From: a candidate division TM6 bacterium GW2011_GWF2_43_87
Lineage (GTDB): Bacteria; Babelota; Babeliae; Babelales; Babelaceae
DNA: 64,000 nt
NCBI GenBank assembly: GCA_001000065.1
Contig: LCGZ01000002.1
Location: forward strand, 1-64,000
Reading direction: 5' to 3'
The number at the start of each line of letters is the position of its first letter. The first letter of the stretch is position 1. Position numbers and translations under genes: made by a program. The notes under the pieces are model-generated. The model was not told the origin of the DNA and ran no database searches. It worked only from the letters and a program-made list of their open reading frames with translations. Positions 39,502 through 49,149 of this stretch are shown here, in pieces.

Positions 39502-41397
39502 TTACAAATAGTACCCCACCACCACCAAGAACGACCACTCTTTAGGTTGCTCTGATTTGGTCTCAGACTTTTCTTTCGACACTTTCTTATCGTCCGTCTT
39601 CTTTTCAGTTTTTGAATCAGACCATGTCACTTTTTTATCCACAAGTACGATATCAGAAGCAGGCTTTTTCACCTCTTTGCCATCTTGCCCCGCACTTGCC
39701 ACCACCTGAGCCGCTACGTTTGACTTTAATGGCGTCTTTTTTACCTGCTTAACATAAGCTTTGAATGGGAAGCCCTTAAAATTGACATCCACCCATCCAC
39801 CGCCCTGCTTTGCCACAGACATCATCTTATCAATTACCGGGTAACCCTTATCATCCAAAACGGTCTTTTCATCAAACCAGATGCGATCACGGTCAGTTCC
39901 ATGGGCTAAACAGATTCCATCATCTGAATAGACCGACACAAAAAGATCGCCGCGTAAGAATTCATCACCCTCTCCAGAAAAAATGTTCAGGGAATCGACA
40001 ATAGAATGAGAATCAAAGTAAGATACCGCCTTTTCAGCCAACGTACGTGCCGCAAATTCTTTTACCACAGGCCAATACCCCGCACCCACTATAAACTTAC
40101 CATCTGGGACCTCTACATACTCAACGTAGATGGTTTTTGAGGCACGTTTATCTTGGAAGGTGATCCATCCGCTACCATGCTCTTTAGCGACCCTTAAAAT
40201 CTCTTTAACAACAAACTTACCCTCAGAATCCCTAATGTTTGCAAGGTTTTGACCCAAGAAGATAGGATTTTCGGCATCTGCTAAAATGGTGCCTTCAAGG
40301 TTATAAACAAACATGCGCAACGGACCTTGAATAAATTTACCGGCGTAGCTTGAAAAATCACGAAATGCTATGTCCGATCCATTAGCCTTTAGATAGTTAA
40401 CACCCCTTTTGACATAATCACGGATCGTGTCATCATTCACACTAGGATAATACCCGCACCCAAGGATAAACTGTTTTCCAGTCCGAGGATCAACAAAGCC
40501 TTCAACATATGCACGTTTTGGAATTCCATCTTCCTCGTACTCGACCCATCCTCGTCCACTCTCTCTCACTAGACGAATAATAGCCCGATTACGATACCCG
40601 CCTCGCGAATCTTTCCAATCTAAGCGATTCTGCCCCACAAACGCTATATTACGTCCATGCGCATAGGCATTACCATCCGTATCATAGGCCCAGAGATATA
40701 GATCCCCGCGAACAAAAGGCCCCTGAGGATTATTAATCTGTTGAAAAAGCTCATTGGCCCCAAACTTTAAGGCATAGGCAACAGCTTCTGCAATAAGTTG
40801 TTGAGTTAAGAATGCCGCGGAGTCAGGGTAAAAACCACATCCGAGAATGTAGTAATACCCTTCTTTTTCAACCAATTTCACATAAGAGTATTTAGATGCA
40901 TGGTTCCAGGTATAACTTACCCAGCCACCCTTTACACCACGTTCAAGCATAGAATCCAAAAATGGTTTTTCTAAAATACCTGCCGCAACAGGAACTCCCA
41001 TTGCCTGCGCCGAAACAGCCTGAGGATCCTGGCTCTGCGGCAGTGCTAGCTGCCCTGAAGCACCCGGAAATGCAGGCGCTGTGCCCGCAGAAACACCGGA
41101 ATGTTTGCCAAACACTTTCCAGATATTCCACTCATCTGCATCAAAGTAGCATTCTCCGCCCTCTCCAAAGACAAAAGGATACATGCCCCCTTTGCTCCAT
41201 CGACTATCTGTCTCAAATCCCCGAATAGTAGCACCTAAAGTTCTTCCACCAAAAAATTCGACAGCCTCGCTCACAAATGTCTCAATTTTTTCCTTTTTCC
41301 TTTTGATCTGCTCATCACCAAAATCAGATGTATCCTGTGCAGCTAATGAAAATACAGTACACAAAGTGCATACGCACAATGCAAGATAACTTCTCAT
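39502..41397 (-). CDS. secreted protein of four Cache-like modules
   Basis: A 631-residue protein. Signal peptide MRSYLALCVCTLCTVFSLAAQ. Four related modules of about 110-150 residues follow, each with a helix, then patterns such as RGDLYLWAYDTDGNAYAHG, FVGQN, GSGWITF or GRGWVEY, and KFIVGAGYWP or QFILGCGYYP. These match Cache (single-Cache-2 type) ligand-binding domains of bacterial sensors. There is no transmembrane helix, kinase or chemoreceptor domain after them. In the fourth module a Lys/Ser/Glu-rich insert of about 60 residues splits the last strand. It probably binds small molecules outside the cell. It lies 56 nt after the BI-1 gene in the same direction, with GGAGG before its ATG. 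Confidence 0.8.
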   Translation of the reverse strand: MRSYLALCVCTLCTVFSLAAQDTSDFGDEQIKRKKEKIETFVSEAVEFFGGRTLGATIRGFETDSRWSKGGMYPFVFGEGGECYFDADEWNIWKVFGKHSGVSAGTAPAFPGASGQLALPQSQDPQAVSAQAMGVPVAAGILEKPFLDSMLERGVKGGWVSYTWNHASKYSYVKLVEKEGYYYILGCGFYPDSAAFLTQQLIAEAVAYALKFGANELFQQINNPQGPFVRGDLYLWAYDTDGNAYAHGRNIAFVGQNRLDWKDSRGGYRNRAIIRLVRESGRGWVEYEEDGIPKRAYVEGFVDPRTGKQFILGCGYYPSVNDDTIRDYVKRGVNYLKANGSDIAFRDFSSYAGKFIQGPLRMFVYNLEGTILADAENPIFLGQNLANIRDSEGKFVVKEILRVAKEHGSGWITFQDKRASKTIYVEYVEVPDGKFIVGAGYWPVVKEFAARTLAEKAVSYFDSHSIVDSLNIFSGEGDEFLRGDLFVSVYSDDGICLAHGTDRDRIWFDEKTVLDDKGYPVIDKMMSVAKQGGGWVDVNFKGFPFKAYVKQVKKTPLKSNVAAQVVASAGQDGKEVKKPASDIVLVDKKVTWSDSKTEKKTDDKKVSKEKSETKSEQPKEWSFLVVVGYYL

Positions 41398-41453
41398 TAC
41401 TACCCTCCTTCATACTCCAATGATAAAACGTTCTCCTTCTTTACTTCAGACTG

Positions 41454-42146
41454 TTACTCCTTACGGTTTCCCATAATGCGTAACAGATTAAGAAAGAGGT
41501 TAATAAAATCTAAGTAAAGCTGCAAAGCTCCCAACAATGCTATATTAGAAGCCATTTCATTGCTAACATCCGCCCGTTGAGCAAACTCTTTTATCTTCTG
41601 AATATCATAGGCAGTCAAACCAGCAAAAACTACAACGCCGATTATAGCCAACACAAGATCAAACGCTGCGCTCTTGAAAAACATATTTAATAAAAGCGCC
41701 ACAATTATTCCCCAGAGTGCCATGCGTAAAAAAGAGCCCATTGAGGTTAAATCAGCCTTGGTTACCATGCCGTAGATTGCCATAAAAGCAAACATGCTTG
41801 CAGCCACGAAGAACGTCATTGCAATTGATGGCATGGTGTAAACAAGGAAAATAACCGACAGCGTCATCCCCGTTAACACGGAGTATAGGCCAAACATCAT
41901 AAAGGCAGTTGTATAGCTTATAGAAGTTATAGCAGCCGACAATCCAATCGCAAGTCCCAACTCAGCTATTATGAGTAATAAGAATACCCAAGGCTTGCCC
42001 AAAACAACATTTCGAACAGAAGGCGAAGATGCCACGTAGAGGGAGGTCACTCCTGTAAGGGTCAACGCAAACGCCATCCATCCAAAAACACGTGTCAAAA
42101 AACTCTGTACACCTTCATATGACTGTGCATAGAACCGATCATTCAT
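41454..42146 (-). CDS. Bax inhibitor-1/YccA-YbhL family membrane protein
   Basis: A 230-residue protein with seven transmembrane helices. The conserved end (AYDIQKIKEFAQ...ASNIALLGALQLYLDFINLFLNLLRIMG) is the BI-1 signature. Bacterial members act as pH-sensitive calcium leak channels or modulate membrane proteolysis; here it sits in the inner membrane. AGGAG precedes the ATG. It is followed by the Cache-module gene, likely in one operon. Confidence 0.94.
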   Translation of the reverse strand: MNDRFYAQSYEGVQSFLTRVFGWMAFALTLTGVTSLYVASSPSVRNVVLGKPWVFLLLIIAELGLAIGLSAAITSISYTTAFMMFGLYSVLTGMTLSVIFLVYTMPSIAMTFFVAASMFAFMAIYGMVTKADLTSMGSFLRMALWGIIVALLLNMFFKSAAFDLVLAIIGVVVFAGLTAYDIQKIKEFAQRADVSNEMASNIALLGALQLYLDFINLFLNLLRIMGNRKE

Positions 42147-42268
42147 AAAATAACTCCTAAAAATGCATATATAATTCCATGGAGTAGCTTAAATAAACCC
42201 CCAAAAAAGCGCAATGGTTCATAGGGGGATTGAGAAAAACAGGCGCCGTTTTCTCTTTATACAAAATC

Positions 42269-42298
42269 TTGCATAAAAGCACCGACTTAAAGTAGGGT
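42269..42298 (+). promoter_or_regulatory. putative promoter, TTGCAT with 18-nt spacer
   Basis: TTGCAT (42269-42274), 18 nt, TAGGGT (42293-42298), 38 nt before the ATG at 42337. Confidence 0.35.
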
Positions 42299-42336
42299 AA
42301 GGGGGATGATGAAGAACTTTCATAAAAAGGAGTCAT

Positions 42337-43014
42337 ATGAAACCACTTTTCCCTTGCATATTCGCTCTGACAGCGTTTATGCTCTGTGCTAACTTTGGAA
42401 GTAACAGTTCAACAGAAGGGCGTGCAAAACCACGAATTAGTTTTTACGGGACTCTAACCCCATCAGATGGAACCAAGTATCCTGTCAAAAACATTCTCAT
42501 AGGAGGACTATATGAACATATACCCTTCTTTGCAATACCCGCCACAGAAAACAGTACGCCCTCAAACGACACCACCTATTTAGACCTTGATAACATTGAC
42601 AGCATTAGACCTGCCTTTACCCTTGCAAAAGACAGTCTCCGCACATATAAAAATCGCGACTACCTAGAGATTGTTGTAACCTTGAAAAAGACATCTGGAA
42701 AAGAACCAGGTTCATCTGAGCGGCATTTTTTGGTTGATGCAAGCAGGAAGTTATTCTGTGATCAAGTAACCATTGCAGGCGACCTTGAAAAAGAAATTCT
42801 CTTTGAAGCCGTTCAAGAGCTCACCGTCTTGGGATTCAGACCAGGTGAAAAAAACAAGGGTTCCACAGACACCAAAGATAAATCGGCCGCAAAGGAAGCG
42901 TTATGCACCGAAACTAAAAAGAATCTGGCCGAACTTGAGGCAGAATCAAAGGGTCTTTTCCCAGATCTGATCAAAAAAATAAAAGAGTCGGTAAACTATA
43001 TATGCGGCTACTAA
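42337..43014 (+). CDS. predicted secreted protein, unknown function
   Basis: A 225-residue protein. Signal sequence about 1-20 ending near a Cys. The mature part is beta-rich at first (RISFYGTLTPSDGTKYPVKNILIGGLYE), with a segment that could be a small globular domain to about residue 165, then a Lys/Glu/Asp helical tail. AAAAAGGAG lies before the ATG. It is 33 nt upstream of thioredoxin in the same direction and may be co-transcribed. No family is recognised. Confidence 0.65.
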   Translation: MKPLFPCIFALTAFMLCANFGSNSSTEGRAKPRISFYGTLTPSDGTKYPVKNILIGGLYEHIPFFAIPATENSTPSNDTTYLDLDNIDSIRPAFTLAKDSLRTYKNRDYLEIVVTLKKTSGKEPGSSERHFLVDASRKLFCDQVTIAGDLEKEILFEAVQELTVLGFRPGEKNKGSTDTKDKSAAKEALCTETKKNLAELEAESKGLFPDLIKKIKESVNYICGY

Positions 43015-43047
43015 TAACTCCAATGTCATCAATCGAAAGGATATTAC

Positions 43048-43368
43048 ATGGTCATAACCATAACAAAAGATAACTACACTGCAGAAATTGAACAGGCATC
43101 AAAACCCGTTATCATAGACGTTTCTGCGTCATGGTGTGGACCTTGCCAGCGCATGAAGCCTATCTTCGAACAACTGGCCAGGGACCTTGGGCATCTCTAC
43201 ACCTTTGCCGAAATAAATGTAGATGAATCCCATGCCTTAGCCATGAAGTTCGGCGTCACCTCTGTTCCTTCCTTTATTTTCGTTAAAGATAATGAAATAA
43301 AAGGCAAAGAACGGGGCTACATGAGCGCAGACGACCTAAAGGCAAAGATCCGCACTATCTTTGGGTAA
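43048..43368 (+). CDS. trxA: thioredoxin
   Basis: A 106-residue cytoplasmic disulfide reductase. Active site WCGPC in SASWCGPCQRMKP (Cys near residues 30 and 33), the Asp-containing INVDES strand, and the cis-Pro in GVTSVPSFIFVK. Length is typical. AAAGGA precedes the ATG. It converges on cysS with 30 nt between stops. Co-transcription with the secreted gene at 42337 is likely by spacing. Confidence 0.96.
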   Translation: MVITITKDNYTAEIEQASKPVIIDVSASWCGPCQRMKPIFEQLARDLGHLYTFAEINVDESHALAMKFGVTSVPSFIFVKDNEIKGKERGYMSADDLKAKIRTIFG

Positions 43369-43398
43369 CTGTTTTTTTGGGGCGCTCGCGTTTTAATG

Positions 43399-44733
43399 TT
43401 AAAGCTTCTTATCACGCACCTCGTAACCGAGCGCCTTCAACTTATCTCTAATTTCATCTGACTTCTTCCAATCTTTTGCCGCACGCGCCCTTTCACGCTC
43501 TGCAACAAGCGCTTCCATCTCCGGAGTTATCTCAACTTCCTTCTCAAGCAGCAGCTCAAGCGAAAGGCCAAGCAGCTTCACAAGCACCGTTTTAACCGCC
43601 CTAAGACTATCTGGCGCTCCTTGTAAACTCTGCAGATTTTCAAATACAACCCCCAATGCACCAGGCGTATTCAAATCATCACACAAAAATTCCATAATCT
43701 GACTAACAACCGGGTTTTTAAGATCAAGCTCTTCACTAATCTCAACCGTAGAGAACATGCGCGCCAAGCGTTGATAACTCTTTTGCATCATATCAAGGTC
43801 TGTAAACGAAAAATCTAGCGGAGAGCGATAATGATGACCCAAGAACATAAACCGCACGACCATCGGGTTATACTTCTCAAACAATTGCCGCAAGGTAAAG
43901 AAATTCCCTAGCGACTTTGACATTTTCTCTTTATCAATACGCACAAAGGCATTATGCATCCAGTAGTGCACATACTCGTGGCCCAAATAGGCTTCTGACT
44001 GAGCAACTTCATTTTCATGGTGCGGGAAAATTAGATCCATTCCACCGCCATGAATATCTATAAATTCCCCAAGATGTTTTTTTGACATCACAGAACATTC
44101 AATGTGCCACCCGGGTCTTCCCATGCCCCACGGACTATCCCAAAACCCACGCCCTAGCTCTCGCTTCCACAGAGCAAAATCCATAGGATCCCGCTTCTCT
44201 TCATTCACTTCAACACGTGCACCTGCAACTAACTCATCTAACGTCCGTTTTGAAAGCTTCCCGTAGCCAGGAAAAGAATTAACCGAAAAATAGACACTAC
44301 CCTGAGCTTCATAGGCATACCCTTTTTCAACAAGTACCCGTATAAAATCGATAATCTCATCTATTGTGTCGGTAACACGCGGCTCACAAGAGGGGCGAAG
44401 ACAGCCTAGCGCGTTCATATCGTCTGAAAAAGCCTTTATGTAAGTTTCGGCAATTTCTTTATAGCGCATGCGATCACCCAGCTCACGCTCTGCACGCGTT
44501 AATAATTTATCATCAATATCCGTAAAATTACGACAATACCGCACCTCATAGCCTATGCCCGAAAGAATTCGAACTAAAAGATCAAAGGTCACATTAACAC
44601 GACCGTGTCCTACATGGGCAAAATCATAGGGCGTTATTCCACAAACATAGAGTGCTATTCGCTTATCATCATGTGGGATTATCAGCTCTTTTTTACCCGA
44701 AAGTGTATTGGTTACCTGTAGCTTATGCACCAT
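43399..44733 (-). CDS. cysS: cysteinyl-tRNA synthetase
   Basis: Charges tRNA-Cys in the cytoplasm. The 444-residue class I synthetase has the first zinc Cys in LYVCGITPYDFAHVGHG together with the HIGH-type motif HVGH, the other zinc ligands in HIECSVMSKKH and FPHHENEVAQSEA, and KMSKS in EKMSKSLGNF. The helical anticodon-binding C-terminal part is a little shorter than in E. coli (461 residues). The start has GGGAGA close upstream; a GTG one codon later is possible. It is transcribed divergently from bamA. Confidence 0.97.
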   Translation of the reverse strand: MVHKLQVTNTLSGKKELIIPHDDKRIALYVCGITPYDFAHVGHGRVNVTFDLLVRILSGIGYEVRYCRNFTDIDDKLLTRAERELGDRMRYKEIAETYIKAFSDDMNALGCLRPSCEPRVTDTIDEIIDFIRVLVEKGYAYEAQGSVYFSVNSFPGYGKLSKRTLDELVAGARVEVNEEKRDPMDFALWKRELGRGFWDSPWGMGRPGWHIECSVMSKKHLGEFIDIHGGGMDLIFPHHENEVAQSEAYLGHEYVHYWMHNAFVRIDKEKMSKSLGNFFTLRQLFEKYNPMVVRFMFLGHHYRSPLDFSFTDLDMMQKSYQRLARMFSTVEISEELDLKNPVVSQIMEFLCDDLNTPGALGVVFENLQSLQGAPDSLRAVKTVLVKLLGLSLELLLEKEVEITPEMEALVAERERARAAKDWKKSDEIRDKLKALGYEVRDKKL

Positions 44734-44886
44734 ATCTCCCTACTCATTAAAATGCTTGCTTTTCTTCCTCGACGATCCAGTCTTTCAAAACTCTTGAAGT
44801 GAAAAACTGGTTAAATTTCACAAACCTAGTATTCTATGGGGTATTAGCGATCGACATAGGACTTGACCGATTTGCAGGAGCAGTAG

Positions 44887-47361
44887 ATGCTGCGAAGTCA
44901 GAACTACCATATCTCTCGTGTACAAATAATTGCCTTGGCAATTTTAACATGCTTGGTAAGCATTGCCAAACAAGTACACGGAGCCGAAAACAATTCAGAC
45001 GCACAGAGCGTCTTACCATTAGCCCACGAAGCGAAACGCAGGGTATCACCCCGTCCCCTAATACGAAGTATTCAGGTGATAGGAAATAGTCTGGTAGCCA
45101 CTTCAGCCATCAAAACTAAAATCCCCTTTGTTATAGGAGATTTTTTTGATGCGAAAAAAAGTAGCGCCATCATTCGAGCGGTCTATCGACTGGGGTATTT
45201 TACCAATATTCAAGTCGCAACCGAGCCCGTTAAAGATGGCGGCATCAATCTTCTGATCATTGTAGTTGAAAAGGAACGCATAAGCGGCGTGACATTTGAA
45301 GGCAACCATAACTACGCAGCAGAAAAATTGCGTAAAAAGCTCGATCTGACCCGCGTTAGAACCATGGACGAGCGCGAACTTTCAAACATTGCAGAACAGA
45401 TTAGCAAAGCGTACCGCGAGAAAAATTTCCATCATGTAAAGGTTATCGGAAAACTATTACCGGCCGCAGATGGCTCAAAAGAAGCTCATTTTATAGTAGA
45501 TGAAGGCTTAAAGACTCTTGTAAAGAAAGTTCGGTTTAAAGGCAACTGCACTATCCCTGATCAAGAATTGCGCTCACGCATCTTCACACGTGAAGACTGG
45601 GTCTTTGGCATGCTTGATAAATCGGGCACCTTCCATCCTGACGCTCTTTTACAAGACCGATACACTATTGAAAACTTATACCAAAGCAACGGCTTTTTAG
45701 CCGCACGTGTAGTAGACACCCAGACAGACGAGCGGTGCGATGGAACCATGGACATAACCTTTGTCATCGAAGAAGGTGAACTCTATACGGTACGTTGCGT
45801 CGAAGCTCCCGGCAATGATCTTCTCACAGAAGATCAGATTTTAGCACGAATTCCTGTAATGCCAGGCCAACTCTATTCCAAAGATCTTATTCGTACCACC
45901 ATGGAGCATATGAGAACGCTCTGGGGCGAGTTTGGGTATATCTATGCAGACGTACAACCATCTATCCGTCCTGATGAAAAGACCAAATGTGTTGATATAA
46001 CATTCCACACTGACCTAGGTAATTGTGTAAAAGTGAATCGAATCGACATCGTAGGCAACCAAAAAACCATAGACAAAGTCATACGACGCGAAATCCTCTT
46101 TGATGAAGGGCAGACGTTAACCAAAAGCCTCATGGACGAATCTAAACGTCGCATACAGCTGTTGGGATACTTTGATCCAAAAGATGGGGTCAATTGGCGC
46201 ATAATAAAAAAAGATGATGACGAAGCTGATCTTGAGCTGATTGTAAAAGAGGTAAATACAGGGCGCATGGCGGTACAAGCAGGGTTTGGAATTCAGCCCG
46301 ACTCACAATCTCCAACGGGAGGATTCTCTATTGGTGGATCGATTAATGACAGCAACTTCCGCGGCACCGGTATGCGATATGGGTTAAGTGGAAACTATGC
46401 TGTCGCAAGCAAAGCGGTAGACGCATTTGTTTCGAATGACTGGCTCTTTGACCGCCCTGTTTCAGGTAGTGTAAACGTCTTTTTACGTGATTCAACCTAT
46501 GAAGATTATAAACAGACCATAGAAGAACCTATGGAACATACAACCGGTGGAAATGTTACTACGGGCTTTAGAATAGAACGACTAGGCTATGCGTCTGCAG
46601 GGCTTGGAATTGGATATGAAGATATCCGATACAAAACCAAAAACATTGCACAACTTATATATCCTAACGCACCAATACTACAAAATGCTCTACAATTGCA
46701 GGTTGATCGCTCATTCCAAGCAGGATCAGTGCTGTCGCTTATCGGCTCACTTGGTCAAGATTTACGCAACCATCCGATGTATCCAACCGATGGATACAAC
46801 TGGATCATCGATGCAAAAGCTGGACTACCAAGACCTTCTAGCAATCTCGCCTTCTTTAAGATAGGGGTAAACGCCAATTGGCTTACACCTATTATTGCGG
46901 AATATGGGCTTGTCTTCCATGTACACGGTTTTGCAGGTCTTATCTCACCTGTACGCAATAAACTAATTCCTTACCGCGAGCTTTACCACATTGGTGGCCC
47001 TATGTCCGTACGTGGATTTAATTACGGAGAAATAGGTCCTCAATGCTTAAAAAGCTCTATTGGTGGAACCCGAGCCTTCTTTGTAAACATCGAATTACAG
47101 ATACCTATCACGGCAGATGGGAATATGCGCTCGTGGATCTTCTATGATGGTGGATCCAGCTGGGATGCCCCCGATGCCGATAGAATTCCGCATGAACTTC
47201 TGCAAAATAACCACTTTGAGTATCGACACTCCGTTGGATTTGGATTTAGCGTCCAGAGTCCACAACCAATACGAGTAGATTGGGGCTTCAAGCTTGATCG
47301 TAAGAAACGGCGTGGAGAATCGGTTAGTGAAGTGCATTTTAGCTCAGCTCGTTCGTTCTAA
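44887..47361 (+). CDS. bamA: outer-membrane assembly factor BamA
   Basis: Inserts beta-barrel proteins into the outer membrane and shows that the organism is didermic. The 824-residue protein has a signal peptide (about 5-33), then about five POTRA repeats (IQVIGNSLVATSAIKTKIP; VTFEGNHNYAAEKLRKKLD; VRFKGNCTIPDQELRSR; VEAPGNDLLTEDQIL; IDIVGNQKTIDKVIRREI), and a C-terminal surface-antigen barrel. The barrel contains the lid-lock motif VRGFNYGEIGP and an aromatic last residue (SSARSF). GGAG lies before the ATG. No lpxD or skp follows; the next gene is the AAA/PD-(D/E)XK cassette. Confidence 0.96.
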   Translation: MLRSQNYHISRVQIIALAILTCLVSIAKQVHGAENNSDAQSVLPLAHEAKRRVSPRPLIRSIQVIGNSLVATSAIKTKIPFVIGDFFDAKKSSAIIRAVYRLGYFTNIQVATEPVKDGGINLLIIVVEKERISGVTFEGNHNYAAEKLRKKLDLTRVRTMDERELSNIAEQISKAYREKNFHHVKVIGKLLPAADGSKEAHFIVDEGLKTLVKKVRFKGNCTIPDQELRSRIFTREDWVFGMLDKSGTFHPDALLQDRYTIENLYQSNGFLAARVVDTQTDERCDGTMDITFVIEEGELYTVRCVEAPGNDLLTEDQILARIPVMPGQLYSKDLIRTTMEHMRTLWGEFGYIYADVQPSIRPDEKTKCVDITFHTDLGNCVKVNRIDIVGNQKTIDKVIRREILFDEGQTLTKSLMDESKRRIQLLGYFDPKDGVNWRIIKKDDDEADLELIVKEVNTGRMAVQAGFGIQPDSQSPTGGFSIGGSINDSNFRGTGMRYGLSGNYAVASKAVDAFVSNDWLFDRPVSGSVNVFLRDSTYEDYKQTIEEPMEHTTGGNVTTGFRIERLGYASAGLGIGYEDIRYKTKNIAQLIYPNAPILQNALQLQVDRSFQAGSVLSLIGSLGQDLRNHPMYPTDGYNWIIDAKAGLPRPSSNLAFFKIGVNANWLTPIIAEYGLVFHVHGFAGLISPVRNKLIPYRELYHIGGPMSVRGFNYGEIGPQCLKSSIGGTRAFFVNIELQIPITADGNMRSWIFYDGGSSWDAPDADRIPHELLQNNHFEYRHSVGFGFSVQSPQPIRVDWGFKLDRKKRRGESVSEVHFSSARSF

Positions 47362-47393
47362 GCATGCAAAATGTCAGGACTAAAATAGCCGCG

Positions 47394-47457
47394 CTCGCTA
47401 GGTGGTTATGCCAAAGTTTGTTAGGCTAAAAACATAAGGTTAAAAACCACAAGCGAG
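47394..47457 (+). promoter_or_regulatory. conserved leader hairpin overlapping the ribosome binding site, copy 1
   Basis: Arms CTCGCT-ag-GTGGTT (47394-47407) and AACCAC-a-AGCGAG (47445-47457) pair around a conserved loop containing TTTGTTAGGCTAAAAACATAAGG. The 3' arm runs into the GAGGGGG ribosome binding site of the gene at 47467. In copy 2 the base change keeps the pairing as G-U. A fold that hides the ribosome binding site is the simplest reading. Confidence 0.6.
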
Positions 47458-47466
47458 GGGGTCTTT

Positions 47467-49149
47467 ATGGCGGCGCCGGAGAAAAAATATATTTCGATAG
47501 GGATAGATGATTTTAACAGGCTTATTGAAGGTAATTTTTACTTTGCAGACAAAAGTTTACTAATAAAAGAACTTTTAGACTCAGGGTCACCTGTAACGCT
47601 TATCCCTCGGCCGCGACGATTTGGCAAAACATTAAATATGTCGATGCTTCGCTGTTTTTTTGAGAAAGTAGATCCTAATCATTCGCGCCGGCACCTATTT
47701 AATGGCCTTAAAATTGAACAGTATCCTAATTGCATGGACCATCAAGGGAAATATCCTGTCATATGGCTTACTCTTAAAGATGCTAAAACTAATAACTGGG
47801 ACCACTGTTACGAAAAAATACGTAGAGTAATTGGTCTTGAATTCGAACGGCATCTCCCTGCACTAAAGCCTATTTTAAATGATTTAGAAGTGCGACAAAT
47901 ACAAGAAATTATTGCAGGGCAGGCTTCCCAGCCTGCCTATGAAAACTCGTTACTTGATCTTTCTCGCTACCTAGAGCGCGCATATAATGCTAAAGTCGTT
48001 ATTCTTATCGACGAATATGATACCCCTATTCATGAGGGGTATTCAAGTGGATATTACGATGAAGTTATTAATTTCATGCGCGGATTTATGGGTGCAGGTT
48101 TAAAGGGCAACAGCGCTCTTCAATGGGGAGTACTAACCGGAATTTTGCGTGTTGCTAAAGAGAGTATTTTTAGTGACATGAATAATCTGCGCGTTTGCAC
48201 GTTAACAAGCAACGCCCATGCAGATAAGTTTGGCCTATTAGAGAGTGAAGTAATTGCAATATTGCACGCATTTGATCTGGATAGCCACATCGATCTAGTG
48301 CGAAATTGGTACGATGGATATCGCAGTGGAGAATATAAGGTTTACAACCCCTGGTCCATTATCAACCTAATTGATAACAAGGGAAGATTCCAACCCTACT
48401 GGGTCAATACCAGCAGCAATACCATGATTAAAAATCTACTCAAGCGTTGCACCCCTGAAATGAAAGAGGAGCTTGAAGTTATTATAACAGGTGGTAAGGT
48501 AACCAAAGCTATTCGAGAAAACATCATCATGGCTGATATTGAACAGAATGATGAAGTGCTCTGGAATTTCCTACTTTTTTCTGGGTACCTGACCTTTGAC
48601 AACTATCGATTGGTTGCGGACACTAACTACGCAGAGCTCCTAATACCAAATATTGAAGTTGGTACAACCTATAAAACTACGTTTAGCACCTGGTTTTCCG
48701 AGGGCGCTGGACTTCGCAACTATAATAATATGATTGCAAGTCTTGTTGCAGGAAAAGCGGAACTATTCCAAGATTATTTTATGAAATTTTCACAAGAAAC
48801 CTTAAGCATTTTTGATGTGCGCGGAGATGAACCAGAACGTTTTTACCATGCACTAGTACTTGGTATGCTTGCTACCCTTGCTCAAACACACGAGGTTCGA
48901 TCAAACCGTGAAAGCGGTGATGGACGATATGATGTAATGGTAATTCCAAAGGACTTATTGCAATTCAGCGCCATTATTGAGTTCAAAAAGGCTCGATCAA
49001 AAGAAACTTTAAAAACTACCGCTAAAAAAGCCATTCAGCAGATTGAGGACAAAAACTACGAAGCTGAACTACGTGCACGTGGTGTAAAAAATATTCTCAA
49101 GCTTGGCATCGCATTCAAAGGTAAAGAGAGCTTGGTAGTAGTGGGGTAA
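47467..49149 (+). CDS. AAA-ATPase-like/PD-(D/E)XK nuclease superfamily protein
   Basis: A 560-residue protein of the AAA-ATPase_like (PF09820) plus PDDEXK_9 (PF08011) type. The N-terminus IGIDDFNRLIEGNFYFADK leads to the P-loop PRRFGKT (near residue 52), and VVILIDEYDTP is the Walker B strand. Near the C-terminus GDGRYDVMVIP...AIIEFKKA gives the D...E-x-K nuclease-fold residues. These proteins occur in many copies in bacteria of anaerobic and host-associated habitats; their role is not established. It is a close paralogue of the gene at 62050, with identical and divergent blocks. GAGGGGG precedes the ATG within a foldable leader. Confidence 0.88.
   Translation: MAAPEKKYISIGIDDFNRLIEGNFYFADKSLLIKELLDSGSPVTLIPRPRRFGKTLNMSMLRCFFEKVDPNHSRRHLFNGLKIEQYPNCMDHQGKYPVIWLTLKDAKTNNWDHCYEKIRRVIGLEFERHLPALKPILNDLEVRQIQEIIAGQASQPAYENSLLDLSRYLERAYNAKVVILIDEYDTPIHEGYSSGYYDEVINFMRGFMGAGLKGNSALQWGVLTGILRVAKESIFSDMNNLRVCTLTSNAHADKFGLLESEVIAILHAFDLDSHIDLVRNWYDGYRSGEYKVYNPWSIINLIDNKGRFQPYWVNTSSNTMIKNLLKRCTPEMKEELEVIITGGKVTKAIRENIIMADIEQNDEVLWNFLLFSGYLTFDNYRLVADTNYAELLIPNIEVGTTYKTTFSTWFSEGAGLRNYNNMIASLVAGKAELFQDYFMKFSQETLSIFDVRGDEPERFYHALVLGMLATLAQTHEVRSNRESGDGRYDVMVIPKDLLQFSAIIEFKKARSKETLKTTAKKAIQQIEDKNYEAELRARGVKNILKLGIAFKGKESLVVVG

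Larger units (their letters stand above)
47383..49149 (+). repeat. duplicated cassette, copy 1
   Basis: Leader plus gene that recurs in inverted orientation at 62050-63820. Similarity starts at AAAATAG about 80 nt before the ATG and ends exactly at the stop codon; sequence beyond is unrelated. There is no terminal inverted repeat of the insertion-sequence type. Confidence 0.8.

Noticed and set aside
47383-49149. Cassette as an insertion sequence
   Set aside because: No transposase motif, no terminal inverted repeats and no target-site duplication seen at the ends of the two copies.
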